Shown here: one piece after another, positions 57,686-64,000 of the stretch
How positions within the stretch are numbered: the stretch's first letter is position 1
Layout of the letters: the number at the start of each line of letters is the position of its first letter
Assembly (NCBI GenBank): GCA_937911325.1
Contig: CALDSD010000099.1
Coordinates: forward strand, 44,501-108,500
Direction of reading: 5' to 3'
Source: an uncultured Neomegalonema sp.
Lineage (GTDB): Bacteria > Pseudomonadota > Alphaproteobacteria > Rhodobacterales > Rhodobacteraceae
DNA length: 64,000 bases
Notes under the pieces: generated by a model
Databases searched by the model: none
Told to the model about the DNA's origin: nothing
What the model saw: only the letters and a program-made list of their open reading frames with translations
Position numbers and translations under genes: made by a program

Positions 57686-58663
57686 TTAGCTCTGCGGATC
57701 CGAACTCTTGACCGCCGAGCCGTCCGGCTGCTCGGCGGCCTCGACCTCGGACATCTCCGGTTCGTCGTCGCGCACCAGCGAGCCCGGCTCCGGCAACTGG
57801 CCCGCCGGCAACATCGGCAATTGCATCAACATCCGGAGGATCTTGACGAGCTCGGCGCGCAGACGCGTCCGCGGCGTCACCATGTCGAGCATCCCGTGCT
57901 CGAGCAGGTATTCGGAGCGCTGAAAGCCCTCGGGCAGTTTTTCTCGGATCGTCTGTTCGATCACCCGCGGACCTGCGAAACAGATCAGCGCGTTCGGTTC
58001 GGCGATCTGAATGTCGCCCAGCATCGCATAGGACGCAGTTACGCCGCCTGTCGTCGGATGAGTGATGATCGTAATGTAGGGAAGGCCGGCTTCCCGCACC
58101 ATCTGCACCGCGATCGTCGAGCGCGGCATCTGCATGAGCGAGAGGATGCCCTCCTGCATCCGGGCGCCGCCTGCCGCCGAAAACACCAGCAAAGGCGACT
58201 TGCGCTCGACCGCTGTCTCCGCGGCTTTGAGCAACGAGTCGCCCACCGCCATCCCCATCGAGCCGCCCATGAACCCAAAGTTCTGAACAGCGGACACCGT
58301 GTCGACGTCGCCAATCCGTCCGTGCGCGACGACGACCGCCTCTTTCTCGTTGGTCGTTCGACGCGCGTCGCGCAATCGGTCGGTATAGCGCTTCTCATCG
58401 CGGAAGTTCAGCGGATCCGCGACCGGGTCGGGCACGTCAACCACAGTATATGCGCCGAAGTCGTAGAGAGACTCGAGCCTCTCCGTCGGGCTGATGCGCA
58501 TATGATGCTCGCAATGCGGGCAGACATAGAGGTTCTGCTTGAGCTCCCGGTGGAAGATCATCTGCTCGCAGTTTTCGCACTTGCGCCAGAGGTTCTCAGG
58601 CATCTCACGACGCTGGAAGAAGTCGTTGATCTTCGGCAGCGAGAGATTGTTGATCCAGTTCAT
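57686..58663 (-). CDS. accD: Acetyl-CoA carboxylase carboxyltransferase subunit beta
   Basis: This 325-residue AccD has the N-terminal four-cysteine zinc finger (C-x2-C ... CPHC, about residues 28-50) and the carboxyltransferase core: ARMQEGILSLMQM, THPTTGGVTASYAML and FAGPRVIEQTIREKLPEGFQ. With AccA it transfers the carboxyl from biotin to acetyl-CoA. The C-terminal tail is acidic and of low complexity. It lies in the conserved trpF-trpB-trpA-accD-folC order. Confidence 0.97.
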   Translation of the reverse strand: MNWINNLSLPKINDFFQRREMPENLWRKCENCEQMIFHRELKQNLYVCPHCEHHMRISPTERLESLYDFGAYTVVDVPDPVADPLNFRDEKRYTDRLRDARRTTNEKEAVVVAHGRIGDVDTVSAVQNFGFMGGSMGMAVGDSLLKAAETAVERKSPLLVFSAAGGARMQEGILSLMQMPRSTIAVQMVREAGLPYITIITHPTTGGVTASYAMLGDIQIAEPNALICFAGPRVIEQTIREKLPEGFQRSEYLLEHGMLDMVTPRTRLRAELVKILRMLMQLPMLPAGQLPEPGSLVRDDEPEMSEVEAAEQPDGSAVKSSDPQS

Positions 58664-58694
58664 ACGCCGTCTCCGAGACTGGCCCGTCTACTAC

Positions 58695-59492
58695 TTACAA
58701 GCGCGCCCGACGCGCGCCGTCCGCGAGGGAGCGGACGAATTCCAGCGTATCCGCAACCGATGCGCCTTCAGCCAACTTATTCACGATCGCCGATCCGACC
58801 ACCACGCCATCCGCGACTTTTGCGATCTCCGCGGCGGTTTCGGGGCTGCGGACGCCAAATCCCACGCAAACCGGCAGACTGGACGCCTCGCGAATGCGCT
58901 CGACATGCGGTGCAACCGCTTCGGCGTTGGCCGCCGCCGCGCCTGTAATCCCCGTGATCGAAACGTAGTACACGAAACCAGACGTGTTCTGGAGAACGGT
59001 CGGCAGCCTCACGTCATCCGTCGTCGGCGTCGCGAGCCGGATGAAGTTGAGCCCGGCCTCCCCCGCAGGGATGCACAGCTCCGCGTCCTCCTCCGGCGGG
59101 AGGTCGACGACGATCAATCCATCGATGCCCGCGGCGATCGCCGCTTCCAGAAACGCCGGTACGCCCATCGAGTAGATCGGGTTGTAGTATCCCATCAAGA
59201 CGATCGGGGTCGCGTCGTCGTTCTTCCGGAACTCCGCCGCAAGATCGAGCGTCTTGCGCAGCGTCATGCCACCGGCGAGCGCGCGCTGGCCCGCGTGTTG
59301 GCTCGCCGGACCGTCGGCCATCGGATCCGGGACCGCCATCCCGAGATCGATCACATAGACCCCGGCGCCAGGAAGGCCGCGCATCACCTCCAGCGTGGTC
59401 TCAACGTCCGGATCTCCGCCCATGATGTACGAGACAAAAGCAGCTCGGTTCTGCGCTTTCAGTTCTGCGAAACGGCTTTGGATGCGGCTCAT
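58695..59492 (-). CDS. trpA: Tryptophan synthase alpha chain, catalytic-residue variant
   Basis: This 265-residue TrpA keeps the E. coli numbering at several active-site positions: Asp60 (PMADGP), Tyr175, Thr183 (GITG) and Gly213 (GFG). However, position 49 is Asp (VIDLGM), where the general-acid Glu49 is otherwise conserved, and the next motif reads AVPDP instead of PFSDP. It should cleave indole-3-glycerol phosphate to indole and glyceraldehyde 3-phosphate, but this change may reduce or alter that activity. It overlaps trpB by four bases (ATGA). Confidence 0.95.
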   Translation of the reverse strand: MSRIQSRFAELKAQNRAAFVSYIMGGDPDVETTLEVMRGLPGAGVYVIDLGMAVPDPMADGPASQHAGQRALAGGMTLRKTLDLAAEFRKNDDATPIVLMGYYNPIYSMGVPAFLEAAIAAGIDGLIVVDLPPEEDAELCIPAGEAGLNFIRLATPTTDDVRLPTVLQNTSGFVYYVSITGITGAAAANAEAVAPHVERIREASSLPVCVGFGVRSPETAAEIAKVADGVVVGSAIVNKLAEGASVADTLEFVRSLADGARRARL

Positions 59493-60724
59493 GAAGAGAG
59501 CCCCTCGCCCATTTCCGCGCCGAGAGCTTCAGCGACGGTGAAAATGTCTTTGTCGCCGCGGCCGCACATGTTCATGACCATCAGGTGGTCCGGCGACAGG
59601 TCCGGCGCGATCTTCGCCACATGAGCGAGGGCATGGCTCGGCTCGAGCGCGGGAATAATGCCCTCGGTGCGACAGCTCAGTTGGAAGGCTTCAAGCGCTT
59701 CAACGTCAGTGACCGACACATACTCCACGCGACCCATATCGTGCAGCCAAGAATGCTCTGGGCCGATGCCAGGATAATCGAGACCGGCCGAAATCGAATG
59801 GCCTTCAAGGATTTGACCATCGTCGTCCTGCAGCAAATAGGTGCGATTGCCGTGCAGAACGCCCGGTCGTCCCCCTGTGAGCGACGCCGCGTGCTCCATC
59901 CGGTCGTCCACACCGTGACCTCCGGCCTCGACGCCTATGATCCGAACATCCCGATCGTCCAGGAACGGATGGAACAGGCCCATCGCGTTGGAGCCCCCGC
60001 CAATGCACGCGATCAGGCTGTCCGGCAGACGGCCTTCCCGCTCCAGCATCTGTTCTTTGGTCTCTTTGCCGATGATCGACTGGAAATCACGCACCATCGC
60101 CGGGTACGGATGCGGGCCAGCCACCGTGCCGATGCAGTAGAACGTGTTCTCGACATTCGTCACCCAGTCGCGCAGCGCCTCGTTCATCGCATCCTTCAGG
60201 GTCGCGCGACCGGAGGTGACCGGGACGACTTTCGCGCCGAGAAGGTTCATCCGAAAGACGTTCGGCTTTTGACGTTCGACGTCCGTCGCGCCCATGAACA
60301 CGATGCATTCAAGGCCAAAACGCGCGCACACGGTCGCCGTGGCCACACCGTGCTGGCCAGCGCCGGTTTCGGCGATGATCCGGGTCTTGCCCATACGCCG
60401 CGCCAGAAGGATCTGACCGAGCACGTTGTTGATCTTGTGCGCGCCGGTATGGTTGAGCTCGTCGCGCTTGAGATAGATCTTCGCGCCGCCGAAATGCTCC
60501 GTCAGGCGCTCCGCGAAGTACAGGGGCGAGGGTCGGCCGACATAGTGCTTCCACAAGTCGTCCATTTCGGCCCAGAAGCTGGCGTCCTGCTTGGCGCGGC
60601 CGTATTCCTGCTCGAGATCGAGGATCAACGGCATCAGGGTCTCGGCGACGAAACGTCCGCCGAACAGACCAAAACGACCTTGTTCATCCGGGCCTTCCCG
60701 GAAGCTGTTCACGTCCTGCAGCAT
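59489..60724 (-). CDS. trpB: Tryptophan synthase beta chain
   Basis: This 411-residue TrpB has the PLP-binding lysine in [13 protein letters not shown], the catalytic Glu in [13 protein letters not shown], the phosphate-binding GGGSNAMG loop and the C-terminal CGRGDKDIF. It condenses indole with serine. The ATG at 60724 with GAAGGG upstream gives the usual length; the open frame extends to 60799 but would overlap trpF. Its active-site residues look normal, in contrast to the neighbouring trpA. Confidence 0.97.
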   Translation of the reverse strand: MLQDVNSFREGPDEQGRFGLFGGRFVAETLMPLILDLEQEYGRAKQDASFWAEMDDLWKHYVGRPSPLYFAERLTEHFGGAKIYLKRDELNHTGAHKINNVLGQILLARRMGKTRIIAETGAGQHGVATATVCARFGLECIVFMGATDVERQKPNVFRMNLLGAKVVPVTSGRATLKDAMNEALRDWVTNVENTFYCIGTVAGPHPYPAMVRDFQSIIGKETKEQMLEREGRLPDSLIACIGGGSNAMGLFHPFLDDRDVRIIGVEAGGHGVDDRMEHAASLTGGRPGVLHGNRTYLLQDDDGQILEGHSISAGLDYPGIGPEHSWLHDMGRVEYVSVTDVEALEAFQLSCRTEGIIPALEPSHALAHVAKIAPDLSPDHLMVMNMCGRGDKDIFTVAEALGAEMGEGLSS

Positions 60725-60749
60725 TGACGCTATTCCCTTCAACCCTTGG

Positions 60750-61400
60750 CTACGCCGCAACACCCTTCGCCGCGGCGATGAACGCTTCGATGCGTTCAAT
60801 ATCCTTCACCCCCGGAGCGCTTTCGACGCCCGAGGAGACGTCGACCTGGCTTGCTCCCGTCAACCGCGCCGCCTCAGCGACGTTTGCGGCTGTCAGCCCC
60901 CCGGCCAGCATCCACGGCCTGCGCCACGTCCGGCCCGCGATCACCCGCCAGTCGACCGCCACGCCGTTGCCGCCAGGCAGCACAGCCCCTTCTACCGGTT
61001 TCGCGTCGCAGAGCAATTGGTCTGCAACCTCTTCGTAGAGATCGAGCCGGGGCAAATCGTCCGAAGTCGAGATCCCGACCGCCTTCATCACGGGCAGACC
61101 CGTCAAAGATCGAACCTCCGCTACACGATCGGGTGTTTCCGATCCTTGTAGCTGGATCATGTCCAAAGGAGCATGGGACAACGTCTCGTCCAACAGCGTG
61201 TCGTCGGGGTCGACGAAAAGTCCCACCTTGCACACGCCAGCGCGCACATCCGACGCCAACGCGCCCGCCGCCGTCGCGGTCAAAGCTCTTGGTGACTTGG
61301 GAAAGAAAACGAACCCGACAAATGCGGCGCCCGCATCGACAGCCGCCGCCGTGGTTTCTGGCGTCGACAACCCGCAAATCTTCACACGCAGCGACGTCAT
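60750..61400 (-). CDS. trpF: Phosphoribosylanthranilate isomerase
   Basis: This 216-residue TIM-barrel enzyme has the general-base cysteine in [10 protein letters not shown] near the N-terminus and the general-acid Asp in LLCDAKP, plus the phosphate-binding [10 protein letters not shown] and DVSSGVE loops. It makes CdRP in the tryptophan pathway. It lies 25 bp before trpB and 8 bp after the LapA-domain gene, in a single minus-strand run. Confidence 0.96.
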   Translation of the reverse strand: MTSLRVKICGLSTPETTAAAVDAGAAFVGFVFFPKSPRALTATAAGALASDVRAGVCKVGLFVDPDDTLLDETLSHAPLDMIQLQGSETPDRVAEVRSLTGLPVMKAVGISTSDDLPRLDLYEEVADQLLCDAKPVEGAVLPGGNGVAVDWRVIAGRTWRRPWMLAGGLTAANVAEAARLTGASQVDVSSGVESAPGVKDIERIEAFIAAAKGVAA

Positions 61401-61408
61401 ACCGGTAT

Positions 61409-61756
61409 CTAGGCGCGCCGCACCGGTAGACCGGCGCTGTCTGGGTGATCCGATTTTTTCATCGCGGCGTGCATCCGATCGTTTTCGGATTTCAGCGCGC
61501 CGGCTTCACGTTTGCTCTCGCGCAGTCGTCGACGAACGTGGCGACCGCGAAAGTGCTCGAGGACGACGCCCAGAAACAGACCGACGCCCACGCTCAGAAG
61601 CACAAGAAGGGAAAGCGGCATCACAAGCGGCGCAAGAGCGTCGAGCTGCAACGCGAACGGGTCGATGACGACTTCGATCGGCTGCATATTTGACACCGCC
61701 AGCAACAACACTGCTGCGACAAGCGTCAGCCACAACGTCCATTTTACAATGCGCAT
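61409..61756 (-). CDS. LapA-domain (DUF1049) membrane protein
   Basis: This 115-residue protein has two transmembrane helices (about 5-24 and 46-67) joined by a short loop containing NMQPIEVVIDPF, the LapA-domain pattern, followed by a basic, helical cytoplasmic tail (HFRGRHVRRRLRESKREAG). LapA in E. coli assists lipopolysaccharide regulation with LapB; no lapB is present here. It lies between ihfB and trpF, a common alphaproteobacterial location. Confidence 0.85.
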   Translation of the reverse strand: MRIVKWTLWLTLVAAVLLLAVSNMQPIEVVIDPFALQLDALAPLVMPLSLLVLLSVGVGLFLGVVLEHFRGRHVRRRLRESKREAGALKSENDRMHAAMKKSDHPDSAGLPVRRA

Positions 61757-61784
61757 GGCCTCAGCCGCTTTCCCTTATAAGCCT

Positions 61785-62078
61785 TTAGGATGGATCGTAG
61801 CCATCGTTCAGGCGATCGCGAAGCTCCTTACCAGCTTTGAACGCCGGAACTTTCTTCGCCGCGACCGGGACCATCTCGCCAGTCCGCGGATTGCGCGCTG
61901 TACGGGCTTCTCGATCTTTCACGGAGAAGGCGCCAAAGCCGCGAAGCTCAACGCGGTGGCCTTCCGAAAGCGCCTTTGAAATCTCGTCGAAGACGGACGA
62001 AACCACAGCTTCCACGTCTTTCTGGGCGAGGTTAGGATTTTCCGCTGCAATGCGGGAGACCAGCTCGGATTTAATCAT
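61785..62078 (-). CDS. ihfB: Integration host factor subunit beta
   Basis: This 97-residue HU/IHF-family protein begins [17 protein letters not shown] and has the DNA-intercalating arm segment [10 protein letters not shown], which contains the conserved Pro. The order rpsA-sppA-ihfB, seen here in reverse orientation, matches IHF-beta rather than HU. IHF bends DNA in recombination, replication and transcription. Confidence 0.94.
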   Translation of the reverse strand: MIKSELVSRIAAENPNLAQKDVEAVVSSVFDEISKALSEGHRVELRGFGAFSVKDREARTARNPRTGEMVPVAAKKVPAFKAGKELRDRLNDGYDPS

Positions 62079-62160
62079 GTTGTTATACCTGCCATTTTAG
62101 GTTGGTAACCAAACGCATACACGACGTCGCACGCAGGTCAAACCCTTGTTGTATCAGGGT

Positions 62161-63114
62161 TTAGCGGATTTTTGACACCAAAGCCGGCCCGTCTAAAAAT
62201 TCTTGGCCGCGCTCAAGCCAGCCGCTGAATGCGCTTGTACCTTCGAACAGCGCCTCGAAGAGCCCTTTCTCAGCGACTTCCAACGACCAGTCCGACACAG
62301 GCAAATCGGTGGGAACGTCACGCTCGTTCTCGAGCCATGAGATCGCTTCGTTTTGCCCCCCGATCTCGTCGACCAGTCCGGCTTCCATCGCCATGCGACC
62401 TGTCAGAACGCGTCCGTCTCTGATCAAGCTAAGCTGTTGATTTGTCGGACCTCTTCTTTCTTCAACGAGACCGATGAACCAGTCAAAGCTGTCGTTGATC
62501 AAAATCCTCTCCGGTTCAAGCTTGCTTTCGTCGAACGGTCGGAACGGCGAAGGCTCGGCTTTCTGAACACCGCTCTTAACCTCGACCATTTGCACACCGA
62601 CCGCCTCCATCGCTTCAGCAAAATTCGGCGACTGATAGATAACGCCAATCGATGCGGTGATCGTGTTCCCACGTGCGACGATATGATCAGCCGCCATGGC
62701 GGTTATGTAACCAGCGGACGCCGCGACTTCGCCCATCACGGCGACCACCGGCTTCTTGTCCGCCACATTCCGTAGAGATTCGTAGAGCGCTTCGCCGCCG
62801 ACCGTCGTCCCGCCCGGGCTGTCGATCCGAACAATAAGCGCCTCGACGTTCTCGTCCTCGGCGATCTCATTGAGCAATGCGTCACGCTCGGTATCGTCGA
62901 CAATCAGGCCGAACACCTCAAAACGCGCGATATGCGGCTGGTCGTACTCATCAGACGCCAGGACCACGCCGAGCACGATCAGACCGACGAGGATCGCCGA
63001 ACCGAGACGCCAGCGGAACAATCGGCGACGCAGCGCCCGCGCCTCCAAAACAACATCAACCGCGGCAGCGGTGCTTTGGCCGTTTCGAACAGCAGCTTCG
63101 TCGCTTGAGCTCAT
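62161..63114 (-). CDS. sppA: Signal peptide peptidase SppA (36K type)
   Basis: This 317-residue membrane protease has a single N-terminal transmembrane helix (about 37-54) and a ClpP-like fold with the Ser/Lys dyad Ser133 (MGEVAASAGYITAMAAD) and Lys185 (KSGVQKAEPSP). It degrades released signal peptides in the membrane. The ATG at 63114 has GGAG nine bases upstream; the ATG at 63147 adds 11 residues without support. A weak AAACCCT/AGGGTTT hairpin lies at its stop codon before ihfB. Confidence 0.94.
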   Translation of the reverse strand: MSSSDEAAVRNGQSTAAAVDVVLEARALRRRLFRWRLGSAILVGLIVLGVVLASDEYDQPHIARFEVFGLIVDDTERDALLNEIAEDENVEALIVRIDSPGGTTVGGEALYESLRNVADKKPVVAVMGEVAASAGYITAMAADHIVARGNTITASIGVIYQSPNFAEAMEAVGVQMVEVKSGVQKAEPSPFRPFDESKLEPERILINDSFDWFIGLVEERRGPTNQQLSLIRDGRVLTGRMAMEAGLVDEIGGQNEAISWLENERDVPTDLPVSDWSLEVAEKGLFEALFEGTSAFSGWLERGQEFLDGPALVSKIR

Positions 63115-63199
63115 CAGCGGATCTCCGGTTGCGCAGAGGCGCTTCATGTCACGCCTCAGAGGCCATACGTGCGATGCGTTCTCGCGTTATCAAGTGAAA

Positions 63200-63230
63200 G
63201 CGGCGGCGAGAGACACGCTCCCGCCGCCGC
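63200..63230 (-). terminator. Probable terminator after rpsA
   Basis: On the minus strand a GC-rich hairpin (GCGGCGGCGGGAG with CTCGCCGCCGC, one bulge) lies 30 bp after the rpsA stop and is followed by TTTC. The stem is strong but the T run is short, so the call is moderate. Confidence 0.5.
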
Positions 63231-63260
63231 AAAACCTGTTCCAGTCAGTTCTAGACGGAC

Positions 63261-64000
63261 TTACTTGTCGTCTTGGTTCTTCAACGCTGCGCCAAGGATA
63301 TCCCCGAGCGACGCGCCGCTGTCGGAGGAGCCGAACTGTTCCACGGCCTCTTTCTCTTCGTCGATCTCGCGCGCCTTGATCGACAGCGAGATGCGGCGAG
63401 AGCCCTTGTCGATGTTGGTGACTTTCGCGTCGATCTTGTCGCCGACGGCAAACCGCTCCGGGCGCTGTTCAGCACGATCCCGGCTGAGGTCAGAGCGGCG
63501 AATGAAGCTCTTCGAGCCATTCACCTCGACCTCGACGCCGCCATCTTCGATCGCAGTGACGACCGCGGTCACGATCGCGCCACGGCGAACGCCGTCGGTC
63601 GCGGTCTCGAATGGATCGCCTTCGAGCTGTTTGATGCCAAGCGAAATACGCTCTTTCTCGACATCGACATCGAGAACGACCGCGCGGACGGTGTCGCCTT
63701 TGGTGTAATCCTGGATGGCTTCGTCGCCCTGGCGGTTCCAGTCGAGATCCGACAGGTGGACCATTCCATCGATATCGCCTTCGAGGCCGATGAACAGACC
63801 GAATTCGGTGATGTTCTTGACCTCGCCCTCAATCTCCGAGCCGACAGGATTCTGGCTGGCGAAACTGTCCCATGGATTGTCGATGCACTGTTTTAGACCC
63901 AGCGAGATCCGGCGCTTGCTCGGATCGACATCGAGGACCATGACCTCCACTTCCTGAGAGGTGGAGACGATCTTGCCCGGATGGACGTTCTTCTTGGTCC
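63261..64000 (-). CDS. rpsA: 30S ribosomal protein S1, C-terminal part
   Basis: The frame is open from the TAA at 63261 to the window edge, giving about 246 C-terminal residues. It contains repeated S1 domains, each with the pattern ...V-T-x-[IV]-x-x-[YF]-G-[AL]-F-[VI]: EGEVKNITEFGLFIGLEGD, GAIVTAVVTAIEDGGVEVEV and a third partial unit upstream. S1 binds mRNA on the 30S subunit. The rest of the gene lies beyond 64000. Confidence 0.96.
   Translation of the reverse strand, partial: TKKNVHPGKIVSTSQEVEVMVLDVDPSKRRISLGLKQCIDNPWDSFASQNPVGSEIEGEVKNITEFGLFIGLEGDIDGMVHLSDLDWNRQGDEAIQDYTKGDTVRAVVLDVDVEKERISLGIKQLEGDPFETATDGVRRGAIVTAVVTAIEDGGVEVEVNGSKSFIRRSDLSRDRAEQRPERFAVGDKIDAKVTNIDKGSRRISLSIKAREIDEEKEAVEQFGSSDSGASLGDILGAALKNQDDK

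Noticed and set aside
62140..62162. AAACCCT/AGGGTTT hairpin at the sppA stop
   Set aside because: Weak stem with only TTT after it; not enough for a terminator call between sppA and ihfB.

Overview
The window is a GC-rich, densely packed stretch of an alphaproteobacterial chromosome close to the replication-initiation gene cluster. Several gene orders point to this class: rpsT-dnaA-dnaN-recF-gyrB with mutM beside rpsT; rimP-nusA-ylxR-infB-rbfA-truB-rpsO-pnp; a divergent regB / senC-regA redox locus; a DivL-type cell-cycle pseudokinase next to amgK-murU-addB-addA-trxA; and rpsA-sppA-ihfB-lapA-trpF-trpB-trpA-accD-folC. FabA/FabB/FabI, UbiE/UbiB and a ZapE ATPase near sdhB agree. A Caulobacterales, Parvularculales or Hyphomonadaceae-like organism is plausible, but I cannot name a genus. 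No tRNA, rRNA, insertion sequence, prophage or CRISPR array is visible.

Layout. 1-7.5 kb: the end of sdhA, then sdhB, a secreted protein, zapE, an MFS transporter translationally coupled to a molybdopterin oxidoreductase, a scramblase/LURP-like protein and serA. 7.6-15.8 kb: gyrB, an oppositely oriented DXD glycosyltransferase wedged into the replication cluster, recF, dnaN, dnaA, a 561-bp AT-rich intergenic region (the only gap over 300 bp) and rpsT. 15.9-23.7 kb: enoyl-CoA hydratase, mutM, ubiE-ubiB, coaBC-dut-thiF/moeB and a 2-hydroxyacid dehydrogenase. 23.8-27.2 kb: an SH3 protein and fabA-fabB-fabI. 27.3-31.1 kb is the most accessory-like part: a histone-H1-like Lys/Ala/Pro protein, an unknown membrane protein with a GNAT enzyme, a membrane-anchored coiled-coil protein and a tiny lipoprotein. 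31.2-41.0 kb: the RNA and translation block from pnp back to rimP. 41.1-47.5 kb: a LysR regulator with a DUF1127 protein, RegA-SenC-RegB and the DivL-like pseudokinase. 47.6-56.3 kb: AmgK-MurU cell-wall recycling, AddB-AddA recombination and thioredoxin. 56.4-64.0 kb: folC, accD, trpA, trpB, trpF, a LapA-domain protein, ihfB, sppA and the C-terminal part of rpsA.

Most genes are housekeeping and intact, and many sit in overlapping (ATGA/GTGA/TGATG) operons. I see no clearly new multi-gene system. The most striking observations are residue-level: TrpA has Asp where catalytic Glu49 is expected; FolC has Gln in place of its P-loop lysine; and the DivL-like protein has Ser at the phosphoacceptor position together with a degraded ATPase domain, lying directly behind the RegB redox kinase. 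Other leads are a terminator with no gene in front of it (possible small RNA), palindromes in several divergent promoter regions, and a small ORF with a good ribosome binding site just upstream of dnaA.
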